Below, one piece after another: positions 1-5,226 of a DNA stretch of 5,226 nt. Made by a program: the position numbers and the translations under genes. Within the stretch, counting starts at the first letter, position 1. Each line of letters begins with the position of its first letter. Source of the stretch: JAEELC01 sp963605425 (GTDB lineage: Bacteria; Bacillota_I; Bacilli_A; Acholeplasmatales; Anaeroplasmataceae); contig CAVCUQ010000066.1 in NCBI GenBank assembly GCA_963605425.1, positions 1-5,226 on the forward strand. Direction: 5' to 3'. The notes under the pieces are model-generated. The model saw nothing but the letters and a program-made list of their open reading frames with translations, was not told the DNA's origin and ran no database searches.

Positions 1-63
1 GCTTTGCGTCATATGATTGCTCATATTTTGCTAAAAAATTAATTAAGTCTTGATTATCATATA

Positions 64-115
64 ACAAAATAAATTAAATTTCAACACTTATGCATAGTAA
101 AATTTAATATTTTGT
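64..115. repeat. AT-rich imperfect inverted repeat
   Basis: The left arm is 64-70 plus 73-81 and the right arm is 100-108 plus 109-115. They pair over 7 + 9 bp, interrupted only by a 2-nt bulge (AA at 71-72), around an 18-nt loop. Almost every pair is A-T, so the hairpin is weak and part of the match is expected from base composition. No run of T follows on either strand, so it is not a classic intrinsic terminator. If a plus-strand gene ends at 53, this could be its 3' hairpin. No function is assigned. Confidence 0.5.
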
Positions 116-149
116 AATATTATTCATTTCTAATAAAAATTTAATAATG

Positions 150-183
150 AAAAAGTCCTGTAGACTAATTTATCCACAAGACT
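150..183 (-). terminator. Intrinsic terminator after the ATPase/nuclease gene
   Basis: On the minus strand the hairpin begins 5 nt after the TAA stop. The 8-bp stem AGTCTTGT/ACAGGACT (183-176 with 161-154) contains one G-U wobble (179 with 158). The 14-nt loop can be shortened by three more weak pairs. The stem runs straight into TTTTT. On the plus strand the wobble becomes an A-C mismatch and no T-run follows, so the signal is directional and belongs to the minus-strand gene. Confidence 0.8.
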
Positions 184-188
184 ATTAA

Positions 189-1760
189 TTATATTTCTAC
201 TATTTCTATCTTAGTATTATGTTTTAATGTTTTAGAATTATAACTAATACCTACAAGGATTACTTTTCCATGATAATCACCTAAAGCATCAAAATATTCT
301 TTGCTCATAATTTGTTCTATATCCTTATCTGCATTATCATCAGTTTTAATTTCTATAATGAATGGTAAATGAGTATTATCTCTAGATATAAAACTTACAG
401 TAGTACTTTTTTCTTTATAATCATATTTTGAGTTTACATTGTAATACTTTCTAGCTTTATAATATAAAGTTTTAACAATAATACCTAGATCATCATTTTC
501 TTTATCTTTAAATATATTTTCTAATTCTTTGTGATATCTATCAAATACATCAGTAATATAGTTATAATTACACTTTAAAGTTTCTTCAAGTAATCTATCT
601 GAACTTAATAATGGTTCAGTAATAATATCTATATGTGAGTCTTCTAATGCTAGTACAAAGAGTTCTCTAATCTCATTATTAGTTATTCTGCATGTTCTCA
701 TTTCTTCATTATAACTTAAATAACCATAATGAACGAGTAAACTTAAACTTGCATCAAAGTTTTTTATTTTATTCAAATCACTTTCAAAACTTCTTAAATC
801 AACTCTAACTTCTTTTCCAAATATTAATCTTAATATCGTATCAACATGACTACAGTTATCAAACTTGATTGCATCACACAAATTTTCTCTTGAGGCAGTT
901 TCACTCCAATATGGATAACATTCATTATATGGAATAGACCATGCAATATCTAAAGGATTATAAATATGCTTATTATTCAATGTATATCCATCAAATAAGT
1001 ATTTATATTGATTAAAATCATCGTTATATTTTAAACATAATTCTTTTACTTCTTCTTCAGTAAAACCTAATTCAGTATTTAAACTATATAAATCAGACAT
1101 ACTATATTCTCTAAAATTATTTAAATCAGATTGACTTGTGCCATGTCTAATAGGAAGAATACCAGTCATGTAGACTAAGTCAAAAGAACAAGAAACATTA
1201 CTAGATTTAAATAAATTTCTTAGAAGCATCATATACTCATTAATTAAATCATAGTTATTTTTTTCTTCTCTAATCAAGACATCCCATTCGTCAATTAAAA
1301 AGATAAATGTCTCATTTAGTGTAGATGTGATTTCTACAAATGCTTCACCAAGAGTTAAATCAGTATAATCGATACTTGGAAATAATTCCTTTAAATCTCT
1401 AATTAAATATTTCTTTAATTCTTTTACAAAGTCATCTTTATTCTCAATTTCAGTATATAACCCAGCCATATCGAAAAAAATAACATTATGTTTATTTAAG
1501 TGACTTAAGTATGATTCATCTTTAGAAATATTTAATTCATCAAATATCTCTTTTGAATCACACCCTTTAGAATAATAAGCATTAAGCATTGATAAGGCCA
1601 TAGTTTTACCAAATCTACGAGGCCTAGTAACACACATGTATGAATCTTCAGAGTACAAAAGACTATTGCATTCTTTAATAAGCATGGATTTATCAACAAA
1701 AATACGCGAATTTTTATACATTTTAAATAAGTCATTACCTTTATTAATATGAAACGACAT
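189..1760 (-). CDS. AAA-ATPase-like / PD-(D/E)XK nuclease family protein
   Basis: This 523-residue protein has the two-part architecture of the Pfam AAA-ATPase_like (N-terminal) and PDDEXK_9 (C-terminal) family. Near the N-terminus is the family signature FVDKSMLI (21-28), then a Walker A variant RPRRFGKT (46-53, K52) without the usual first Gly, and Walker B FIFLIDEWD (152-160, D157/E158). These are followed by MTGILPI (198-204), FDGYT (256-260) and IYNP (266-269), also typical of the family. The C-terminal nuclease core shows D461, E470-I-K472 and then Q483, K487 and Y489, so the catalytic set looks complete. Length is normal for the family and there is no signal peptide or membrane segment. 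The ATG is supported by AAGGGG (1770-1775) at 9-nt spacing. It has its own promoter and terminator, so it is probably monocistronic. These proteins are often multicopy in gut bacteria and their role is unresolved. ATP-dependent nucleic-acid cleavage, perhaps linked to defence or mobile DNA, is inference only. Confidence 0.92.
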   Translation of the reverse strand: MSFHINKGNDLFKMYKNSRIFVDKSMLIKECNSLLYSEDSYMCVTRPRRFGKTMALSMLNAYYSKGCDSKEIFDELNISKDESYLSHLNKHNVIFFDMAGLYTEIENKDDFVKELKKYLIRDLKELFPSIDYTDLTLGEAFVEITSTLNETFIFLIDEWDVLIREEKNNYDLINEYMMLLRNLFKSSNVSCSFDLVYMTGILPIRHGTSQSDLNNFREYSMSDLYSLNTELGFTEEEVKELCLKYNDDFNQYKYLFDGYTLNNKHIYNPLDIAWSIPYNECYPYWSETASRENLCDAIKFDNCSHVDTILRLIFGKEVRVDLRSFESDLNKIKNFDASLSLLVHYGYLSYNEEMRTCRITNNEIRELFVLALEDSHIDIITEPLLSSDRLLEETLKCNYNYITDVFDRYHKELENIFKDKENDDLGIIVKTLYYKARKYYNVNSKYDYKEKSTTVSFISRDNTHLPFIIEIKTDDNADKDIEQIMSKEYFDALGDYHGKVILVGISYNSKTLKHNTKIEIVEI

Positions 1761-1790
1761 AATATATCACCCCTTCATAATCGTATTTTT

Positions 1791-1820
1791 ATTCTAACAT
1801 AAACATTTAATGATAGTCTA
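1791..1820 (-). promoter_or_regulatory. Promoter of the ATPase/nuclease gene
   Basis: The minus strand carries an extended -10, TG-T-TAGAAT (1799-1791), one base from the TATAAT consensus. A 4/6 match to the -35 box (TAGACT, 1820-1815) lies 18 nt upstream. The predicted start near 1784 gives a leader of about 24 nt, ending in the AAGGGG ribosome site. The promoter sits just past the terminator of the preceding gene, so the two transcription units are separated within about 70 bp. I saw no operator-like repeat overlapping it. Confidence 0.6.
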
Positions 1821-1864
1821 CAAAGAAATTAAATAAAGCCTCTAAGTGTTATCTTAAAGGCTTT
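1821..1864 (-). terminator. Intrinsic terminator after the 1002-residue gene
   Basis: On the minus strand the hairpin starts 6 nt after the TAA stop. The stem is AAAGCCT-T-TAAG (1864-1853) with CTTA-G-AGGCTTT (1846-1835). It is continuous over 12 bp with one U-G wobble (1857 with 1842), and the loop ATAACA has 6 nt. A T-rich tail follows (1834-1821). Read on the plus strand, the wobble becomes a C-A mismatch and the tail is less T-rich, so it serves the minus-strand gene. Confidence 0.88.
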
Positions 1865-1870
1865 ACAATA

Positions 1871-4800
1871 TTATAATTTTTGATTTAATTCTTTTGAGTT
1901 AGATTCTTCAACATTATCTACTTTAATGTCAATATTATTATCTAAATCAACAGCTTCAATACTCCTACGGTAACCATCTAAATTTTTAGGTTCTTTCTCA
2001 GTTCTAGTTAAGATATCAACTTCACTAGATTCTATACCGAAATCCTTATCTATTTCTTTTACTGTATTAGTAATAGTATTTGATATTTCTAATGCCTCAT
2101 CAAAACTATGTGACTTAACAGAATCTTTATTTTCTTTTAAATCTTTCATTGTTTTAGAATATAAAGTATCATCCTTTTTAGCAAAGTACATCTCTATTAC
2201 TTCTTTTTCTAAATTTAATTTACTTGAAACTAAAGTAATTGTATCACTTAAAGCCTTCTTTTCCTGTCTATAAGCCTTATTATGAATAATAAAATTAACA
2301 AACCAATTCTTGTTATGTAATCTATTCATTGCTTGATATACTTCTCTATAACTTTGAAGGAATGCTTTCTTATTATTTGAATCAATATTTTGATCAAACT
2401 TTTCTAAAGCTTTATCAATTTTAGATTTAGCTGAATCAAACATATAGCATTTATCTGTATAATTTAAATTCTTATATCCTTTTTGATTTAATGATCTAAA
2501 TGATTCATTGTTATAAGTAACGTTTTCAATTCTATTAACACCAAAACATTTTTCAAACATTTCAATCTTTTCTTTAGAATTCATCTCTTCTAAAGGTGAT
2601 TTATTATCTTCTTTTGTATAATCATTAATTGCAATACTTGCTATGTCGTTAAATTCCTTACTAAAATCTTTTAAAGCGTTAATATCAGTAAGTGGTGTGC
2701 CATCTTTAAATGTTTTACCATTATCATTAAAGTATACTTTATCAAATAATTTAATAAATTCATCCTTAAAGAATTGTTTTGAATTAAAATTGATTTGTTT
2801 AGTAGCTTCTTCAAACACCTTTGAATCTAAATCTAGACCATATTTTTGATTGAATGAATCTAGTTTTTGATAGAATACTGATGCTTCTCTAAATTTCTTA
2901 ATAGAACTACTTAATACCTTATTTTTCGCAAGCAAGTCTAAATCATCTTGAGCTAGACCACTTTCAGCCATTACTTCTTTAATATTAGTTGAAAAATCTA
3001 AGATTTGATTAACTTCTGGTAATGTTAATTCTTTTAAATTAGCTAAATTAAATAAAGCAAGAGTAATATCTTTATAATATGGTCCTACAAGTACTTCATA
3101 GTCTTGTTTAGTAAATGGCTTATCAGACTTCTGTCCATTTAATTTATATAATCCATTTTCTTTTAATTTAGTAATTTCTTTAAGTAAAGATTTTGCATAC
3201 TCTATAGAACTTTCGACATCTAGTCCATTCTTTTCAACATATCCTTTAATATCAAAGGCAGGGTGGATATGCATTGCATCACGAGTTTTAGTGTTTTCAC
3301 CGTAAAGATCAGTAAAAGCAATATTATCTTTATTTGTAACAATAAGATTAGTTAAAGTTTTAACTTGATTATTTAAGAAATAGAAATCACCATATTCAAA
3401 ACTTGTAGCTGTATTTGCATCATCATTTGATACAAATAACATATTATTTAAAGCGTTCTGTGCATTAAACTTAGGTTCATGACAAACAAAGTTTTCAACA
3501 AAACGGAATGTAGATCTTACAGTCGCATTCTTACTAGCAGCGTGAAGTCTTAAGATTTTCTCTTCTCTTGATACATTATTAAACACTAAATCTGTTTGAT
3601 CTTGTGAATATAATTTTTCAACAATATTCTTACTTCCAAGGATTGGATTTTCTGCAAAGTCTTCAATCTTTATGTTAGAAGCTTTTAAAGATGAAAATAC
3701 GTAATAGAACCCATTTAAAGTAGCATTAACTGGTAAGTCTTCTGAAAATTCACGTGGAACATAGCTTTGTCTTAAGTTAGACATATTACCAGGGAATGAT
3801 AAATAGTCTGGATTAATATTTTCTTTAATATAAGAATATATTTCTTTTAAATTATTATATTCCTTAACATAATCTTCTTTAGCTTTCTTTAAAGAAGTAA
3901 AATCTTTATTAGTAATTACTTCTTTTAAATGAAGTCTTGCATCATAGAAATGTCTAAATCCATAGATTTTAGTTCCTTGTTCTGTAATAAACTCGCTATC
4001 AAGTAAACCTAGAGAATCCATCTTATGATATACATTAATAATCTTTTGTTTATAACCATCACTAAAAGTCATCTCATGAGGCTTAATCTCCTCCTGAGCC
4101 TTAGGATTTGCAAAAGCATTATCTTTATATACTACCTTAGTATCACTAGCTTCTATATATTCTTCTAATTTATTTTCTTTTACATATTCTTTAACATGTA
4201 ATCTAGCTCTTTTATTAACTAGTGAAGAACAAGTTTTTTCAATTGAATCGTCTTGAGCCTTAGATACATATTCTAGTTCATTAGCCTCATCTAAAATAGT
4301 AGATAATTCTTCTTTTTCATCATTAGATAGTTCTGATACTTCCAGACTATTCTTAGCTTCATTTACTATCTTTTCAAAATCATGAGAGAATCTATTTTCT
4401 ACTGGATCATTTTTTAAAATACTATCTACAAGTTCATCACATTTAGCTTCGCCTACAGACTCAACTGTTAAGTCTAGATAATCTATAATAGAATCTTTAA
4501 AGAAAGCTGATCTAAATTCATTATAGATTTCCTTTAAAGGTAAAGTATTATAATCTCTATTCTTATATTTAGGAGATCTTTCAGTAATGAATTTTCTAAA
4601 CTCATTAAACTTCTTCTCATCTTTTTCAATAAATTTAGCTTGTAACTTTTCAAATTCATCATCATTTAAGTTTTGACAAATAACTTGGAAAACATTAATT
4701 AATCTTTCATAATATACATTATTAACTTTATTTTCAAGTACTACCTTAGATGCTTCTGCCTTAATAGATTTATCAATATCAGTTGAATTTATATCAGTAT

Positions 4801-4879
4801 CATAAGTAGTAAGTTCATTCTTAGCTTCTAGATATTTATCAATTATATTTTTCTTAATTATATCATTAAATTTACCCAT
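1871..4879 (-). CDS. Large helical protein of unknown function (1002 aa)
   Basis: I do not recognise this protein. It has no signal peptide, membrane helix, P-loop or known catalytic motif, so a cytoplasmic location is likely. Composition is extreme: rich in Lys, Glu, Asp and Asn, about 2% each of Gly and Pro, one Trp (859) and six scattered Cys. This points to a mainly alpha-helical fold. Residues 1-270 are charged and helical. Residues 325-355 could form a coiled coil. Residues 360-610 are richer in aromatics and look like a globular core, including FVCHEPKF (464-471) and DAMHIHPAF (534-542). Residues 640-900 are again helical. The last 80 or so are acidic and probably disordered. The ATG is supported by AAGAGG (4887-4892) at 7-nt spacing. 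It has its own extended -10 promoter and a strong terminator. The only upstream neighbour in the window is a small membrane protein 63 bp away. The frame is uninterrupted over 3 kb, so it is surely coding. A structural, cytoskeletal-like or phage-derived role is possible but unsupported. Confidence 0.9.
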   Translation of the reverse strand: MGKFNDIIKKNIIDKYLEAKNELTTYDTDINSTDIDKSIKAEASKVVLENKVNNVYYERLINVFQVICQNLNDDEFEKLQAKFIEKDEKKFNEFRKFITERSPKYKNRDYNTLPLKEIYNEFRSAFFKDSIIDYLDLTVESVGEAKCDELVDSILKNDPVENRFSHDFEKIVNEAKNSLEVSELSNDEKEELSTILDEANELEYVSKAQDDSIEKTCSSLVNKRARLHVKEYVKENKLEEYIEASDTKVVYKDNAFANPKAQEEIKPHEMTFSDGYKQKIINVYHKMDSLGLLDSEFITEQGTKIYGFRHFYDARLHLKEVITNKDFTSLKKAKEDYVKEYNNLKEIYSYIKENINPDYLSFPGNMSNLRQSYVPREFSEDLPVNATLNGFYYVFSSLKASNIKIEDFAENPILGSKNIVEKLYSQDQTDLVFNNVSREEKILRLHAASKNATVRSTFRFVENFVCHEPKFNAQNALNNMLFVSNDDANTATSFEYGDFYFLNNQVKTLTNLIVTNKDNIAFTDLYGENTKTRDAMHIHPAFDIKGYVEKNGLDVESSIEYAKSLLKEITKLKENGLYKLNGQKSDKPFTKQDYEVLVGPYYKDITLALFNLANLKELTLPEVNQILDFSTNIKEVMAESGLAQDDLDLLAKNKVLSSSIKKFREASVFYQKLDSFNQKYGLDLDSKVFEEATKQINFNSKQFFKDEFIKLFDKVYFNDNGKTFKDGTPLTDINALKDFSKEFNDIASIAINDYTKEDNKSPLEEMNSKEKIEMFEKCFGVNRIENVTYNNESFRSLNQKGYKNLNYTDKCYMFDSAKSKIDKALEKFDQNIDSNNKKAFLQSYREVYQAMNRLHNKNWFVNFIIHNKAYRQEKKALSDTITLVSSKLNLEKEVIEMYFAKKDDTLYSKTMKDLKENKDSVKSHSFDEALEISNTITNTVKEIDKDFGIESSEVDILTRTEKEPKNLDGYRRSIEAVDLDNNIDIKVDNVEESNSKELNQKL

Positions 4880-4904
4880 ATTATTACCTCTTAAAACTAA
4901 TTAG

Positions 4905-4933
4905 ATTCTATCATAACTTTAATTATAAGAGAA
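4905..4933 (-). promoter_or_regulatory. Promoter of the 1002-residue gene
   Basis: The minus strand has an extended -10, TG-A-TAGAAT (4913-4905), and a poor -35 (TTCTCT, 4933-4928) at 17-nt spacing. The TG extension would have to compensate. The predicted start near 4898 gives a leader of about 19 nt. A perfect TATAAT also lies at 4927-4922, but it has no TG extension and no usable -35, so it is the weaker candidate. An 8-bp palindrome, CTAATTAG (4897-4904), abuts the -10 at the predicted start site. Whether it binds a regulator is unknown. Confidence 0.55.
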
Positions 4934-4942
4934 ATCTATCAA

Positions 4943-5206
4943 CTAGTTTTTCATATCTTTTTCACATTTTTTATTATTTCTTCTTTTCTTTAAAATAACA
5001 AGCATTGAAACTAGTCCATATAAAATCATAAGAACACCAATTCCTATAATGAGTAACATATAAGGTAAAACCTTATTAAATTTAGCAGTTGAAAATGAAT
5101 TATATTCTAATATAAGCCATACAAGACCAATAAATAAAACAACTATTCCAATTAAAATCTCTTTGATAGATCCTTTAAATGTTGTAATTTCTTCTTTACT
5201 CTCCAT
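4943..5206 (-). CDS. Small two-helix membrane protein, unknown function
   Basis: This 87-residue protein has two strongly hydrophobic segments, about 16-34 and 47-72. A short polar loop (35-46, YNSFSTAKFNKV) joins them, and a basic tail follows (KKRRNNKK, 73-80). By the positive-inside rule both ends should be cytoplasmic and the loop outside. No cleavable signal peptide or enzyme motif is visible, and I cannot assign a family. The ATG is backed by GAGG (5215-5218) at 8-nt spacing, and the stop is TAG. Its promoter lies beyond the right edge, and upstream genes may be co-transcribed with it. No terminator separates it from the large gene 63 bp downstream, so read-through is plausible. It could anchor or partner the large protein, but that is inference from adjacency only. 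Confidence 0.8.
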   Translation of the reverse strand: MESKEEITTFKGSIKEILIGIVVLFIGLVWLILEYNSFSTAKFNKVLPYMLLIIGIGVLMILYGLVSMLVILKKRRNNKKCEKDMKN

Positions 5207-5226
5207 TTTATTATCCTCACTTAAAT

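Larger units (their letters stand above)
1..188. other. Left-edge intergenic region with possible gene end
   Basis: There is no convincing complete gene here. The region holds the terminator of the ATPase/nuclease gene (150-183) and an AT-rich inverted repeat (64-115). At the very edge two short frames look weakly protein-like. On the plus strand, 3-53 reads FASYDCSYFAKKLIKS then TGA, which could be the C-terminus of a convergent gene. On the minus strand, an open frame from about 67 (TTG) to the edge reads LYDNQDLINFLAKYEQSYDA, but it has no ATG and no Shine-Dalgarno site. The two cannot both be real, and the fragment is too short to choose. Sequence to the left of the window would settle it. 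Confidence 0.4.

Noticed and set aside
170..178. Perfect DnaA-box-like TTATCCACA, with a near match TTATGCATA at 88-96
   Set aside because: It is a single exact copy lying in the loop and arm of the terminator. There is no cluster of boxes and no replication gene nearby, so a replication origin is not supported.
1532..1735. Minus-strand open frame of 67 codons
   Set aside because: It lies in a shifted frame inside the Walker A region of the ATPase/nuclease gene, has no ribosome site, and reads as a Cys/Leu-rich shadow.
159..1822. 9-bp word TGTAGACTA at 159-167 and inverted at 1814-1822, flanking the ATPase/nuclease gene
   Set aside because: It looked like short terminal inverted repeats of a cassette. 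A third copy occurs inside the gene (1169-1177), the match does not extend, and there is no target-site duplication, so chance is the simpler reading.
2643..2849. Plus-strand open frame of 68 codons
   Set aside because: It is antisense to the 1002-residue gene, without a ribosome site or promoter. Its Ser/Leu-rich content is the usual reverse reading of Lys/Glu/Asn-rich coding sequence.
189..5206. Use of the TGA=Trp mycoplasma code
   Set aside because: Trp residues in all three proteins are TGG, including the Walker B DEWD, and no in-frame TGA is needed to keep the genes open.

Overview
This is a very AT-rich window, with G+C of roughly a quarter by eye from sampled lines. It has compact bacterial organisation and clear Shine-Dalgarno sites. 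All visible Trp residues are encoded by TGG, the three genes stop at TAA, TAA and TAG, and no in-frame TGA interrupts them. That fits a low-GC Firmicutes lineage (Bacilli, Erysipelotrichales or a Mollicutes-like uncultured gut group) using code 11, not the TGA=Trp mycoplasma code. Species-level assignment is not possible from the sequence alone.

Layout: all three complete genes lie on the minus strand, so they read right to left. (1) 5206-4943 encodes an 87-residue protein with two membrane helices. (2) After a 63-bp gap with no terminator, 4879-1871 encodes a 1002-residue protein that I do not recognise. It is predicted to be cytoplasmic, mostly helical, poor in Gly, Pro and Trp, and to have an acidic tail. 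It ends in a clear intrinsic terminator. (3) 1760-189 encodes a 523-residue protein of the AAA-ATPase-like/PD-(D/E)XK family (Pfam AAA-ATPase_like plus PDDEXK_9). Walker A, Walker B and nuclease residues are all intact. It has its own promoter and terminator. (4) The left 188 bp hold that terminator, an AT-rich inverted repeat, and short open frames on both strands at the edge that could be the end of another gene.

Transcription signals: the large gene and the ATPase/nuclease gene each have an extended -10 of the form TGnTAGAAT about 20 to 25 nt before the leader ends. Each is followed by a hairpin terminator whose stem contains a G-U wobble possible only in the minus-strand transcript, which fixes the orientation. 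The ATPase/nuclease gene is therefore probably monocistronic. The membrane protein and the large protein may be partly co-transcribed by read-through, and are the only pair here that might work together.

No tRNA, rRNA, CRISPR array, insertion sequence or complete mobile element was seen. The large protein of unknown function is the main item of possible novelty; nothing in the window proves a new system.
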